Source of the DNA: Budorcas taxicolor
Lineage: Eukaryota; Chordata; Mammalia; Artiodactyla; Bovidae
Assembly: GCF_023091745.1 (NCBI RefSeq)
Contig: NW_026291481.1
Span: 2,170,001-2,234,000, forward strand
Direction: 5' to 3'
DNA: 64,000 nt
Part shown: one piece after another, positions 46,246 through 59,143 of the stretch
How the letters are laid out: every line of letters starts with the position of its first letter
How positions within the stretch are numbered: the first letter of the stretch is position 1
Made by a program: the position numbers and the translations under genes
Notes under the pieces: generated by a model
Databases searched by the model: none
Told to the model about the DNA's origin: nothing
The model's input: only the letters and a program-made list of their open reading frames with translations

Positions 46246-47061
46246 TCCCGAGAAGCCTCTGTGGAAATGGGCTTCATCTCGCCTGCAGGGGAGAACCTCC
46301 TGGATATTCTCGAGTTGCGGCAGGTCTTCTCGAGTTACGACGGGGACCTCAGGGACCCGCTCTGGTGGCCTCAGGAAGGGATAGTCCCCATGCGAGTTGC
46401 TAGGGGCCATCTCGGGATTCCTCTCCCGTCCATGTCGGGGCCTAAGACATGTGTGGATTCGGGACCGGACCCTGAGCATTCTTGTCCAGTGTTGACGTGG
46501 ATCTTGGGGTGCCTCTGAGTCTCCACAGGGGAGTCAGGCCTCGTCTCGAGTGGGGGCATGCACGTGCGCTTCCCTCCCGTGCTGCAGCAGTAGGGTTCAC
46601 GCTTCCTGTCACGTGGATCAAGGGATCTGTGGCTTTCCCTCGAGGCTTTCCCTCGAGGCTTTCCCACGAGGCTTTCCCACAGGGCTGTGCCAAGTGCCAC
46701 CTTGGTGGGAGTCGATCCTCGGCGTGAAAGACGAGCCGGTGAAGGGAAAAGAGGTTCCTCTGGAACGGACTGAGACATCTGGGGGACTCTTGGAATGGTG
46801 GCACGACCCTGGAGTTCCTCTCGCCGTTCCTGTTGAGAGGGCCTCCTCTTGAGATGCGACGGGAACGCCGGGAATTCTTTCCCGACGAAGCAGGGAAAGG
46901 ATCCGTCACCTCGAGCTACGAGGCGGAAACGGGGCTCCTCTGGATGTGGGAGGGACCCTCGTGTTTCCTCTCGAGTGGAGACGGGTATGTCGGGGAACTT
47001 CTTGAGTTGCACCAAGGGTGTGAAGGACCCTTTCGACGTTCCAGAGGTGAGGTGTGATTAG
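46246..47061 (+). repeat. Monomer m58, type B2, 816 bp
   Basis: A-like opening, GGGATAGTCCCC (shared only with m63), GACATGTGTGG, CTCCACAGG, four 13-bp units, GGAACGG, CTACGAGG, GTGGGAGGG. Confidence 0.92.
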
Positions 47062-47851
47062 TCCCGAGAAGCCTCTGTGGAAATGGGCTTCATCTCGCCT
47101 GCAGGGGAGAACCTCCTGGATATTCTCGAGTTTCGGCAGGTCTTCTCGAGTTACGACGGGGACCTCAGGGACCCGCTCTGGTGGCCTCAGGAAGGGCCAG
47201 TCCCCATGCGAGTTGCTAGGGGCCATCTCGGGATTCCTCTCCCGTCGATGCCGGGGCCTAAGACCTTGTGTGGAGTCGGGGCCAGGACCAGAGGATTCCG
47301 CTCCAGTGTTGACATGGATTTTGGGGTGCCTCTGAGTCTACCCAGGGGAGTCAGGCCTCGTCTCGAGTGGGGGGATGCACGTTCGCTTCCCTCCCAAGCT
47401 GCCGCAGTAGGGTCACGCTTCATGTCACGTGGATCAAGGGATCTGTGGCTTTCTCTCGAGGCTTTCCCAAAGGGCTGTGCCAAGTGCCACCTTGGTGTGA
47501 GTCGATCCTCGGCGTGAAAGACGAGCCGGTGAAGGGAAAAGAGGTTCCTCTGGAATGGACTGAGACATCTGGGGGACTCTTGGAATGGTGGCACGACCCT
47601 GGAGTTCCTCTCGCCGTTCCTGTTGAGAGGGCCTACTCTTGAGATGCGACGGGAACGCCGGGAATTCTTTCCCAAAGAAGCAGGGAAAGGATCCGTCACC
47701 TCGAGCGACGATTCGGAAACGGGGCACCTCTGGATGTGGACGGGACCCCTGTGTTTCCTCTCGAGTGGAGACGGGTATGTCGGGGAACTTCTTGAATTGC
47801 ACCAAGGGTGTGAAGGACCCTTTCGACGTTCCAGAGGTGAGGTGTGATTAG
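47062..47851 (+). repeat. Monomer m59, type A, 790 bp
   Basis: Partner of m23 at offset 29,083; private GAGTCTACCCAGG and GGACCCCTGTG. Confidence 0.92.
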
Positions 47852-48667
47852 CCCCGAGAAGCCTCTGCGGAAATGGGCCTCATCTCGCCGGCAGGGGAGA
47901 ACCTCCTGGATATTCTCGAGTTGCGGCAGGTCTTCTCGAGTTACGACGGGGACCTCAGCGACCCGCTCTGGTGGCCTCAGGAAGGGTTAGTCCCCATGCG
48001 AGTTGCTAGGGGCCATCTCGGGATTCCTCTCCCGTCCATGTCGGGGCCTAAGATATGTGTGGATTCGGGACCGGACCCTGAGCATTTTTGTCCAGTGTTG
48101 ACGTGGATCTTGGGGTGCCTCTGAGTCTCCCCAGGGGAGTCAGGCCTCGTCTCGAGTGGGGGCATGCACGTGCGCTTCCCTCCCGTGCTGCAGCAGTAGG
48201 GTTCACGCTTCCTGTCACGTGGATCAAGGGATCTGTGGCTTTCCCTCGAGGCTTTCCCTCGAGGCTTTCCCACGAGGCTTTCCCACAGGGCTGTGCCAAG
48301 TGCCACCTTGGTGGGAGTCGATCCTCAGCATGAAAGACGAGCCGGTGAAGGGAAAAGAGGTTCCTCTGGAACGGACTGAGACATCTGGGGGACTCTTGGA
48401 ATGGTGGCACGACCCTGGAGTTCCTCTCGCCGTTCCTGTTGAGAGGGTCTCCTCTTGAGATGCGACGGGAACGCCGGGAATTCTTTCCCGACGAAGCAGG
48501 GAAAGGATCCGTCACCTCGAGCTAAGAGGCGGAAACGGGGCTCCTCTGGATGTCGGTGGGACCCTCGTGTTTCCTCTCGAGTGGAGACGGGTATGTCGGG
48601 GAACTTCTTGAGTTGCACCAAGGGTGTGAATAACCCTTTCGACGTTCCAGAGGTGAGGTGTGATTAG
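47852..48667 (+). repeat. Monomer m60, type B', 816 bp
   Basis: Shares GAGGGTCTCC and GTGAATAACCC with m19 (offset 33,111). Private GAGCATTTTTGTCC. Confidence 0.92.
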
Positions 48668-49471
48668 CCCCGAGAAGCCTCTGCGGAAATGGGCCTCATC
48701 TCGCCTGCAGGGGAGAACCTCCTGGATATTCTCGAGTTGCGGCAGGTCTTCTCGAGTTACGACCTGGACCTCAGGGACCCGCTCTGGTGGCCTCAGGAAG
48801 GGCCAGTCCCCATGCGAGTTGCTAGGGGCCATCTCCGGATTCCTATCCCATCGATGCCGGGGCCTAAGACCTTGTGTGGAGACGGGGCCGGAACCTGAGC
48901 ATTCCTCTCCAGTGTTGACGTGGATCTTGGGGTGCCTCTGAGTCTCCCCATGGGAGTCAGGCCTCGTCTCGAGTGGGGGCATGCACGTACGCTTCCCTCC
49001 CGAGCTGCAGCAGTAGGGTTCACGCTTCTTGTCATGTAGATCAAGGGATCTGTGTCTTTCCCTCGAGGCTTTCCCTCGAGGCTTTCCCACAGGGCTGTGC
49101 CAAGTGCCACCTTGGTGTGAGTCGATCCTCGGCGTGAAAGACGAGCCGGTGAAGGGAAAAGAGGTTCCTCTGGAATGGACTGAGATATCTGGGGGACTCT
49201 TGGAATGGTGGCACGACCCTGGAGTTCCTCTCGCCGTTCCTGTTGAGAGGGCCTCCTCTTGAGATGCGACGGGAACGCCGGGAAAACTTTCCCGACGAAG
49301 CAGGGAAAGGATCCGTCACCTCGAGCTACGAGGCGGAAACGGGGCTCCTCTGGATGTGGGCGGGACCCTCGTGTTTCCTCTCGAGTGGAGACGGGTATGT
49401 CGGGGAACTTCTTGAGTTGCACCAAGGGTGTGAAGGATCCTTTCGACGTTCCAGAGGTGAGGTGTGATTAG
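48668..49471 (+). repeat. Monomer m61, C/D hybrid, 804 bp
   Basis: Type C through three 13-bp units and GATATCTGG, then D-like CCCTGGAG, GGGAAAACTTTCCCG and a second BamHI site. Like m20 but with a later switch. Private ATTCCTATCCC and CCCCATGGGAG. Confidence 0.88.
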
Positions 49472-50286
49472 TCCCGAGAAGCCTCTGTGGAAATGGGCTT
49501 CATCTCGCCTGCAGGGGAGAACCTCCTGGATATTCTCGAGTTTCGGCAGGTCTTCTCGAGTTACGACGGGGACCTCAGGGACCCGCTCTGGTGGCCTCAG
49601 GAAGGGCCAGTCCCCATGCGAGTTGCTAGGGGCCATTTCGGGATTCCTCTCCCGTCGATGCCGGGGCCTAAGACCTTGTGTGGAGTCGGGGCCAGGACCA
49701 GAGGATTCCTCTCCAGTGTTGACATGGATTTTGTGGTGCCTCTGAGTCTCCCCAGGGGAGTCAGGCCTCGTCTCGAGTGGGGGGATGCACGTGCGCTTCC
49801 CTCCCAAGCTGCCGCAGTAGGGTCACGCTTCCTGTCACGTGGATCAAGGGATCTGTGGCTTTCCCTCGAGGCTTTCCCTCGAGGCTTTCCCACGAGGCTT
49901 TCCCACAGGGCTGTGCCAAGTGCCACCTTGGTGTGAGTCGATCCTCGGCGTGAAAGACGAGCCGGTGAAGGGAAAACAGGTTCCTCTGGAATGGACTGAG
50001 ACATCTGGGGGACTCTTGGAATGGTGGCACGACCCTAGAGTTCCTCTCGCCGTTCCTGTTGAGAGGGCCTACTCTTGAGATGCGACGGGAACGCCGGGAA
50101 TTCTTTCCCGACGAAGCAGGGAAAGGATCCGTCACCTCGAGCTACGAGGCGGAAACGGGCTCCTCTGGATGTGGGCGGGACCCTCGTGTTTCCTCTCGAG
50201 TGGAGACGGGTATGTCGGGGAACTTCTTGAGTTGCACCAAGGGGGTGAAGGACCCTTTCGACGTTCCAGAGGTGAGGTGTGATTAG
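49472..50286 (+). repeat. Monomer m62, type A2, 815 bp
   Basis: Like m27/m38 until CCCTAGAG; then CCCGACG rather than CCCAAAG. Private CCAAGGGGGTGAAGG. Confidence 0.92.
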
Positions 50287-51089
50287 TCCCGAGAAGCCTC
50301 TGTGGAAATGGGCTTCATCTCGCCTGCAGGGGAGAACCTCCTGGATATTCTCGAGTTGCGGCAGGTCTTCTCGAGTTACGACGGGGACCTCAGGGACCCG
50401 CTCTGGTGGCCTCAGGAAGGGATAGTCCCCATGCGAGTTGCTAGGGGCCATCTCGGGATTCCTCTCCCGTCCATGTCGGGGCCTAAGACATGTGTGGATT
50501 CGGGACCGGACCCTGAGCATTCTTGTCCAGTGTTGACGTGGATCTTGGGGTGCCTCTGAGTCTCCACACGGGAGTCAGGCCTCGTCTCGAGTGGGGGCAT
50601 GCACGTGCGCTTCCCTCCCGTGCTGCAGCAGTAAGGTTCACGCTTCCTGTCACGTGGATCAAGGGATCTGTGACTTTCCCTCGAGGCTGTCCCTCGAAGC
50701 TTTCCCACAGGGCTGTGCCAAGTGCCACCTTGGTGGGAGTCGATCCTCGGCGTGAAAGACGAGCCGGTGAAGGGAAAAGAGGTTCCTCTGGAACGGACTG
50801 AGACATCTGGGGGACTCTTGGAATGGTGGCACGACCCTGGAGTTCCTCTCGCCGTTCCTGTTGAGAGGGCCTCCTCTTGAGATGCGACGGGAACGCCGGG
50901 AATTCTTTCCCGACGAAGCAGGGAAAGGATCCGTCACCTCGAGCTACGAGGCGGAAACGGGGCTCCTCTGGATGTGGGAGGGACCCTCGTGTTTCCTCTC
51001 GAGTGGAGACGGGTATGTCGGGGAACTTCTTGAGTTGCACCAAGGGTGTGAAGGACCCTTTCGACGTTCCAGAGGTGAGGTGTGATTAG
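50287..51089 (+). repeat. Monomer m63, type B2, 803 bp
   Basis: GGGATAG as m58; CTCCACACGGG; GCAGTAAGGTTC; GTGACTTTCC; three 13-bp units containing CTGTCCCTCGAAG, a form otherwise near those of the J units; GGAACGG; GTGGGAGGG. Confidence 0.92.
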
Positions 51090-51879
51090 TCCCGAGAAGC
51101 CTCTGTGGAAATGGGCTTCATCTCGCCTGCAGGGGAGAACCTCCTGGATATTCTCGAGTTTCGGCAGGTCTTCTCGAGTTACGACGGGGACCTCAGGGAC
51201 CCGCTCTGGTGGCCTCAGGAAGGGCCAGTCCCCATGCGAGTTGCTAGGGGCCATCTCGGGATTCCTCTCCCGTCGATGCCGGGGCCTAAGACCTTGTGTG
51301 GAGTCGGGGCCAGGACCAGAGGATTCCGCTCCAGTGTTGACATGGATTTTGGGGTGCCTCTGAGTCTCCCCAGGGGAGTCAGGCCTCGTCTCGATTGGGG
51401 GGATGCACGTTCGCTTCCCTCCCAAGCTGCCGCAGTAGGGTCACGCTTCATGTCACGTGGATCAAGGGATCTGTGGCTTTCTCTCGAGGCTTTCCCAAAG
51501 GGCTGTGCCAAGTGCCACCTTGGTGTGAGTCGATCCTCGGCGTGAAAGACGAGCCGGTGAAGGGAAAAGAGGTTCCTCTGGAATGGACTGAGACATCTGG
51601 GGGACTCTTGGAATGGTGGCACGACCCTGGAGTTCCTCTCGCCGTTCCTGTTGAGAGGGCCTACTCTTGAGATGCGACGGGAACGCCGGGAATTCTTTCC
51701 CAAAGAAGCAGGGAAAGGATCCGTCACCTCGAGCGACGATTCGGAAACGGGGCACCTCTGGATGTGGACGGGACCCCCGTGTTTCCTCTCGAGTGGAGAC
51801 GGGTATGTCGGGGAACTTCTTGAATTGCACCAAGGGTGTGAAGGACCCTTTCGACGTTCCAGAGGTGAGGTGTGATTAG
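51090..51879 (+). repeat. Monomer m64, type A, 790 bp
   Basis: Partner of m21 (offset 34,717), sharing CTCGATTGGG but not its GTGGATGC change. Confidence 0.92.
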
Positions 51880-52669
51880 CCCCGAGAAGCCTCTGCGGAA
51901 ATGGGCCTCATCTCGCCGGCAGGGGAGAACCTCCTGGATATTCTCGAGTTGCGGCAGGTCTTCTCGAGTTACGACGGGGACCTCAGCGACCCGCTCTGGT
52001 GGCCTCAGGAAGGGTTAGTCCCCATGCGAGTTGCTAGGGGGTATCTCGGGATTCCTCTCCCGTCCATGTCGGGGCCTAAGACATGTGTGGATTCGGGACC
52101 GGACCCTGAGCATTCTTGTCCAGTGTTGACGTGGATCTTGGGGTGCCTCTGAGTCTCCCCAGGGGAGTCAGGCCTCGTCTCGAGTGGGGGCATGCACGTG
52201 CGCTTCCCTCCCGTGCTGCAGCAGTAGGGTTCACGCTTCCTGTCACGTGGATCAAGGGATCTGTGGCTTTCTCTCGAGGCTTTCCCAAAGGGCTGTGCCA
52301 AGTGCCACCTTGGTGGGAGTCGATCCTCAGCATGAAAGACGAGCCGGTGAAGGGAAAAGAGGTTCCTCTGGAACGGACTGAGACATCTGGGGGACTCTTG
52401 GAATGGTGGCACGACCCTGGAGTTCCTCTCGCCGTTCCTGTTGAGAGGGCCTCCTCTTGAGATGCGACGGGAACGCCCGGAATTCTTTCCCGACGAAGCA
52501 GGGAAAGGATCCGTCACCTCGAGCTAAGAGGCTGAAACGGGGCTCCTCTGGATGTCGGTGGGACCCTCGTGTTTCCTCTCGAGTGGAGACGGGTATGTCG
52601 GGGAACTTCTTGAGTTGCACCAAGGGTGTGAAGGACCCTTTCGACGTTCCAGAGGTGAGGTGTGATTAG
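51880..52669 (+). repeat. Monomer m65, B/A/B' mosaic, 790 bp
   Basis: Left part as m22 (GGGGGTATCTCGGG, GACATGTGTGG); the 13-bp block is the two-unit A form (TTTCTCTCGAGG, CCCAAAGGG) as in m23; right part as m24 (GGTGGGAGTCG, CCTCAGCATG, GCCCGGAATTC, CTAAGAGGCTG). Stands in for three successive beta units. Confidence 0.85.
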
Positions 52670-53472
52670 CCTCGAGAAGCCTCTGCGGAAATGGGCCTCA
52701 TCTCGCCTGCAGGGGAGAACCTCCTGGATATTCTCGAGTTGCGGCAGGTCTTCTCGAGTTACGACCTGGACCTCAGGGACCCGCTCTGGTGGCCTCAGGA
52801 AGGGCCAGTCCCCATGCGAGTTGCTAGGGGCCATCTCCGGATTCCTCTCCCATCGATGCCGGGGCCTAAGACCTTGTGTGGAGACGGGGCCGGAACCTGA
52901 GCATTCCTCTCCAGTGTTGACGTGGATCTTGGGATGCCTCTGAGTCTCCCCAGGGGAGTCAGGCCTCGTCTCGAGTGGGGGCATGCACGTACGCTTCCCT
53001 CCCGAGCTGCAGCAGTAGGGTTCACGCTTCTTGTCATGTAGATCAAGGGATCTGTGTCTTTCCCTCGAGGCTTTCCCTCGAGGCTTTCCCACAGGGCTGT
53101 GCCAAGTGCCACCTTGGTGTGAGTCGATCCTCGGCGTGAAAGACGAGCCGGTGAAGGGAAAAGAGGTTCCTCTGGAATGGACTGAGATATCTGGGGGACT
53201 CTTGGAATGGTGGCACGACCCTAGAGTTCCTCTCGCCGTTCCTGTTGAGAGGGCCTACTCTTGAGATGCGACGGGAACCCCGGGAATTCTTTCCCAAAGA
53301 AGCAGGGAAAGGATCCGTCACCTCGAGCTACGAGGCGGAAACGGGCTCCTCTGGATGTGGGCGGGACCCTCGTGTTTCCTCTCGAGTGGAGACGGGTATG
53401 TCGGGGAACTTCTTGAGTTGCACCAAGGGTGTGAAGGACCCTTTCGACGTTCCAGAGGTGAGGTGTGATTAG
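52670..53472 (+). repeat. Monomer m66, type C, 803 bp
   Basis: Partner of m5 and m25, with CCTCGAGAAG and AACCCCGGGAATTC. Private CTTGGGATGCC. Confidence 0.92.
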
Positions 53473-54288
53473 CCCCGAGAAGCCTCTGCGGAAATGGGCC
53501 TCATCTCGCCTGCAGGCGAGAACCTCCTGGATATTCTCGAGTTGCGGCAGGTCTTCTCGAGTTTCGACGGGGACCTCAGGGACCCGCTCTGGTGGCCTCA
53601 GGTAGGAACAGTCCCCATGCGAGTTGCTAGGGGCCATCTCGGGATTCCTCTCCCATCGATGCCGGGGCCTAAGACCTTGTGTGGAATCGGGGCCGGAACC
53701 TGAGCATTCCTCTCCAGTGATGACGTGGATCTTGGGGTGCCTCTGAGTCTCCCCAGGCGAGTCAGGCCTCGTCTCGAGTGGGGGCATGCACGTGCGCTTC
53801 CCTCCCGAGCTGCAGCAGTAGGGTTCACGCTTCCTGTCACGGGGATCAAGGGATCTGTGGCTTTCCCTCGAGGCTTTCCCTCGAGGCTTTCCCACGAGGC
53901 TTTCCCACAGGGCTGTGCCAAGTGCCACCTTGGTGTGAGTCGATCCTCGGCGTGAAAGACGAGCCGGTGAAGGGAAAACAGGTTCCTCTGGAATGGACTG
54001 AGACGTCTGGGGGCTCTTGGAATGGTGGCACGACCCTGGAGTTCCTCTCGCCGTTCCTGTTGAGAGGGCCTCCTCTTGAGATGCGACGGGAACGCCGGGA
54101 AAACTTTCCCGACGAAGCAGGGAAGGGATCCGTCACCTCGAGCTACGAGGCGGAAACGGGGCTCCTCTGGATGTGGGCGGGACCCTCGTGTTTCCTCTCG
54201 AGTGGAGACGGGTATGTCGGGGAACTTCTTGAGTTGCACCAAGGGTGTGAAGGATCCTTTCGACGTTCCAGAGGTGAGGTGTGATTAG
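53473..54288 (+). repeat. Monomer m67, type D, 816 bp
   Basis: Partner of m26 (offset 33,085): GACGTCTGGGGG, GGGAAGGGATCC, second BamHI site. Confidence 0.92.
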
Positions 54289-55103
54289 TCCCGAGAAGCC
54301 TCTGTGGAAATGGGCTTCATCTCGCCTGCAGGGGAGAACCTCCTGGATATTCTCGAGTTTCGGCAGGTCTTCTCGAGTTACGACGGGGACCTCAGGGACC
54401 CGCTCTGGTGGCCTCAGGAAGGGCCAGTCCCCATGCGAGTTGCTAGGGGCCATTTCGGGATTCCTCTCCCGTCGATGCCGGGGCCTAAGACCTTGTGTGG
54501 AGTCGGGGCCAGGACCAGAGGATTCCTCTCCAGTGTTGACATGGATTTTGTGGTGCCTCTGAGTCTCCCCAGGGGAGTCAGGCCTCGTCTCGAGTGGGGG
54601 GATGCACGTGCGCTTCCCTCCCAAGCTGCCGCAGTAGGGTCACGCTTCCTGTCACGTGGATCAAGGGATCTGTGGCTTTCCCTCGAGGCTTTCCCTCGAG
54701 GCTTTCCCACGAGGCTTTCCCACAGGGCTGTGCCAAGTGCCACCTTGGTGTGAGTCGATCCTCGGCGTGAAAGACGAGCCGGTGAAGGGAAAACAGGTTC
54801 CTCTGGAATGGACTGAGACATCTGGGGGACTCTTGGAATGGTGGCACGACCCTAGAGTTCCTCTGGCCGTTCCTGTTGAGAGGGCCTACTCTTGAGATGC
54901 GACGGTAACGCCGGGAATTCTTTCCCAAAGAAGCAGGGAAAGGATCCGTCACCTCGAGCTTCGAGGCGGAAACGGGCTCCTCTGGATGTGGGCGGGACCC
55001 TCGTGTTTCCTCTCGAGTGGAGACGGGTATGTCGGGGAACTTCTTGAGTTGCACCAAGGGTGTGAAGGACCCTTTCGACGTTCCAGAGGTGAGGTGTGAT
55101 TAG
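54289..55103 (+). repeat. Monomer m68, type A2, 815 bp
   Basis: Partner of m27 with CGGTAACGCC. Private CCTCTGGCCG; CTTCGAGG in place of CGACGAGG. Confidence 0.92.
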
Positions 55104-55906
55104 ACCCGAGAAGCCTCTGCGGAAATGGGCCTCATCTCGCCTGCAGGGGAGAACCTCCTGGATATTCTCGAGTTGCGGCAGGTCTTCTCGAGTTACGACC
55201 TGGACCTCAGGGACCCGCTCTGGTGGCCTCAGGAAGGGCCAGTCCCCATGCGAGTTGCTAGGGGCCATCTCCGGATTCCTCTCCCATCGATGCCGGGGCC
55301 TAAGACCTTGTGTGGAGACGGGGCCGGAACCTGAGCATTCCTCTCCAGTGTTGACGTGGATCTTGGGGTGCCTCTGAGTCTCCCCAGGGGAGTCAGGCCT
55401 CGTCTCGAGTGGGGGCATGCACGTACGCTTCCCTCCCGAGCTGCAGCAGTAGGGTTCACGCTTCTTGTCATGTAGATCAAGGGATCTGTGTCTTTCCCTC
55501 GAGGCTTTCCCTCGAGGCTTTCCCACAGGGCTGTGCCAAGTGCCACCTTGGTGTGAGTCGATCCTCGGCGTGAAAGACGAGCCGGTGAAGGGAAAAGAGG
55601 TTCCTCTGGAATGGACTGAGATATCTGGGGGACTCTTGGAATGGTGGCACGACCCTAGAGTTCCTCTCGCCGTTCCTGTTGAGAGGGCCTACTCTTGAGA
55701 TGCGACGGGAACGCCGGGAATTCTTTCCCAAAGAAGCAGGGAAAGGATCCGTCACCTCGAGCTACGAGGCGGAAACGGGCTCCTCTGGATGTGGGCGGGA
55801 CCCTCGTGTTTCCTCTCGAGTGGAGACGGGTATGTCGGGGAACTTCTTGAGTTGCACCAAGGGTGTGAAGGACCCTTTCGACGTTCCAGAGGTGAGGTGT
55901 GATTAG
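55104..55906 (+). repeat. Monomer m69, type C, 803 bp
   Basis: Partner of m36 (offset 26,662), opening ACCCGAGAAG. Confidence 0.92.
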
Positions 55907-56696
55907 CCCCGAGAAGACTCTGCGGAAATGGGCCTCATCTCGCCTGCAGGCGAGAACCTCCTGGATATTCTCGAGTTGCGGCAGGTCTTCTCGAGTTTCG
56001 ACGGGGACCTCAGGGACCCGCTCTGGTGGCCTCAGGTAGGAACAGTCCCCATGCGAGTTGCTAGGGGCCATCTCGGGATTCCTCTCCCATCGATGCCGGG
56101 GCCTAAGACCTTGTGTGGAATCGGGGCCGGAACCTGAGCATTCCTCTCCAGTGATGACGTGGATCTTGGGGTGCCTCTGAGTCTCCCCAGGCGAGTCAGG
56201 CCTCGTCTCGAGTGGGGGCATGCACGTGCGCTTCCCTCCCGAGCTGCAGCAGTAGGGTTCACGCTTCCTGTCACGGGGATCAAGGGATCTGTGGCTTTCC
56301 CTCGAGGCTTTCCCACAGGGCTGTGCCAAGTGCCACCTTGGTGTGAGTCGATCCTCGGCGTGAAAGACGAGCCGGTGAAGGGAAAACAGGTTCCTCTGGA
56401 ATGGACTGAGACCTCTGGGGGCTCTTGGAATCGTGGCACGACCCTGGAGTTCCTCTCGCCGTTCCTGTTGAGAGGGCCTCCTCTTGAGATGCGACGGGAA
56501 CGTCGGGAAAACTTTCCCGACGAAGCAGGGAAAGGATCCGTCACCTCGAGCTACGAGGGGGAAACGGGGCTCCTCTGGATGTGGGCGGGACCCGCGTGTT
56601 TCCTCTCGAGTGGAGACGGGTATGTCGGGGAACTTCTTGAGTTGCACCAAGGGTGTGAAGGACCCTTTCGACGTTCCAGAGGTGAGGTGTGATTAG
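55907..56696 (+). repeat. Monomer m70, type D1, 790 bp
   Basis: Partner of m37 and m39, palindrome at 56501-56522. Confidence 0.92.
56501..56522. repeat. Perfect 10-bp inverted repeat with 2-base centre
   Basis: Same 22-bp element in m70. Confidence 0.9.
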
Positions 56697-57511
56697 TCCC
56701 GAGAAGCCTCTGTGGAAATGGGCTTCATCTCGCCTGCAGGGGAGAACCTCCTGGATATTCTCGAGTTTCGGCAGGTCTTCTCGAGTTACGACGGGGACCT
56801 CAGGGACCCGCTCTGGTGGCCTCAGGAAGGGCCAGTCCCCATGCGAGTTGCTAGGGGCCATTTCGGGATTCCTCTCCCGTCGATGCCGGGGCCTAAGACC
56901 TTGTGTGGAGTCGGGGCCAGGACCAGAGGATTCCTCTCCAGTGTTGACATGGATTTTGTGGTGCCTCTGAGTCTCCCCAGGGGAGTCAGGCCTCGTCTCG
57001 AGTGGGGGGATGCACGTGCGCTTCCCTCCCAAGCTGCCGCTGTAGGGTCACGCTTCCTGTCACGTGGATCAAGGGATCTGTGGCTTTCCCTCGAGGCTTT
57101 CCCTCGAGGCTTTCCCACGAGGCTTTCCCACAGGGCTGTGCCAAGTGCCACCTTGGTGTGAGTCGATCCTCGGCGTGAAAGACGAGCCGGTGAAGGGAAA
57201 ACAGGTTCCTCTGGAATGGACTGAGACATCTGGGGGACTCTTGGAATGGTGGCACGACCCTAGAGTTCCTCTCGCCGTTCCTGTTGAGAGGGCCTACTCT
57301 TGAGATGCGACGGGAACGCCGGGAATTCTTTCCCAAAGAAGCAGGGAAAGGATCCGTCACTTCGAGCGACGAGGCGGAAACGGGCTCCTCTGGATGTGGG
57401 CGGGACCCTCGTGTTTCCTCTCGAGTGGAGACGGGTATGTCGGGGAACTTCTTGAGTTGCACCAAGGGTGTGAAGGACCCTTTCGACGTTCCAGAGGTGA
57501 GGTGTGATTAG
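56697..57511 (+). repeat. Monomer m71, type A2, 815 bp
   Basis: Partner of m40 (offset 25,057) with CACTTCGAGCGACG. Private GCCGCTGTAGGG. Confidence 0.92.
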
Positions 57512-58327
57512 TCCCGAGAAGCCTCTGTGGAAATGGGCTTCATCTCGCCTGCAGGGGAGAACCTCCTGGATATTCTCGAGTTGCAGCAGGTCTTCTCGAG
57601 TTACGACGGGGACCTCAGGGACCCGCTCTGGTGGCCTCAGGAAGGGTTAGTCCCCATGCGAGTTGCTAGGGGCCATCTCGGGATTCCTCTCCCGTCCATG
57701 TCGGGGCCTAAGACATGTGTGGATTCGGGACCGGACCCTGAGCATTCTTGTCCAGTGTTGACGTGGATCTTGGGGTGCCTCTGAGTCTCCACAGGGGAGT
57801 CAGGCCTCGTCTCGAGTGGGGGCATGCACGTGCGCTTCCCTCCCGTGCTGCAGCAGTAGGGTTCACGCTTCCTGTCACGTGGATCAAGGGATCTGTGGCT
57901 TTCCCTCGAGGCTTTCCCTCGAGGCTTTCCCACGAGGCTTTCCCACAGGGCTGTGCCAAGTGCCACCTTGGTGGGAGTCGATCCTCGGCGTGAAAGACGA
58001 GCCGGTGAAGGGAAAAGAGGTTCCTCTGGAACGGACTGAGACATCTGGGGGACTCTTGGAATGGTGGCACGACCCTGGAGTTCCTCTCGCCGTTCCTGTT
58101 GAGAGGGCCTCCTCTTGAGATGCGACGGGAACGCCGGGAATTCTTTCCCGACGAAGCAGGGAAAGGATCCGTCACCTCGAGCTACGAGGCAGAAACGGGG
58201 CTCCTCTGGATGTGGGAGGGACCCTCGTGTTTCCTCTCGAGTGGAGATGGGTATGTCGGGGATCTTCTTGAGTTGCACCAAGGGTGTGAAGGACCCTTTC
58301 GACGTTCCAGAGGTGAGGTGTGATTAG
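57512..58327 (+). repeat. Monomer m72, type B2, 816 bp
   Basis: Partner of m41, including TTGCAGCAGG, GAGGCAGAAAC and GGGGATCTTC. Confidence 0.92.
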
Positions 58328-59143
58328 TCCCGTGAAGCCTCTGTGGAAATGGGCTTCATCTCGCCTGCAGGGGAGAACCTCCTGGATATTCTCGAGTTTC
58401 GGCAGGTCTTCTCGAGTTACGACGGGGACCTCAGGGACCCGCTCTGGTGGCCTCAGGAAGGGCCAGTCCCCATGCGAGTTGCTAGGGGCCATCTCGGGAT
58501 TCCTCTCCCGTCGATGCCGGGGCCTAAGACCTTGTGTGGAGTCGGGGCCAGGACCAGAGGATTCCGCTCCAGTGTTCACATGGATTTTGGGGTGCCTCTG
58601 AGTCTCCCCAGGGGAGTCAGGCCTCGTCTCGAGTGGGGGGATGCACGTTCGCTTCCCTCCCAAGCTGCCGCAGTAGGGTCACGCTTCATGTCACGTGGAT
58701 CAAGGGATCTGTGGCTTTCCCTTGAGGCTTTCCATCGAGGCTTTCCCACGAGGCTTTCCCAAAGGGCTGTGCCAAGTGCCACCTTGGTGTGAGTCGATCC
58801 TCGGCGTGAAAGACGAGCCGGTGAAGGGAAAAGAGGTTCCTCTGGAACGGACTGAGACATCTGGGGGACTCTTGGAATGGTGGCACGACCCTGGAGTTCC
58901 TCTCGCCGTTCCTGTTGAGAGGGCCTCCTCTTGAGATGCGACGGGAACGCCGGGAATTCTTTCCCGACGAAGCAGGGAAAGGATCCGTCACCTCGAGCTA
59001 AGAGGCGGAAACGGGGCTCCTCTGGATGTCGGTGGGACCCTCGTGTTTCCTCTCGAGTGGAGACGGATATGTCGGGGAACTTCTTGAGTTGCACCAAGGG
59101 TGTGAAGGACCCTTTCGACGTTCCAGAGGTGAGGTGTGATTAG
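58328..59143 (+). repeat. Monomer m73, type P, 816 bp
   Basis: Partner of m42; private GGAGACGGATATG. Confidence 0.92.
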
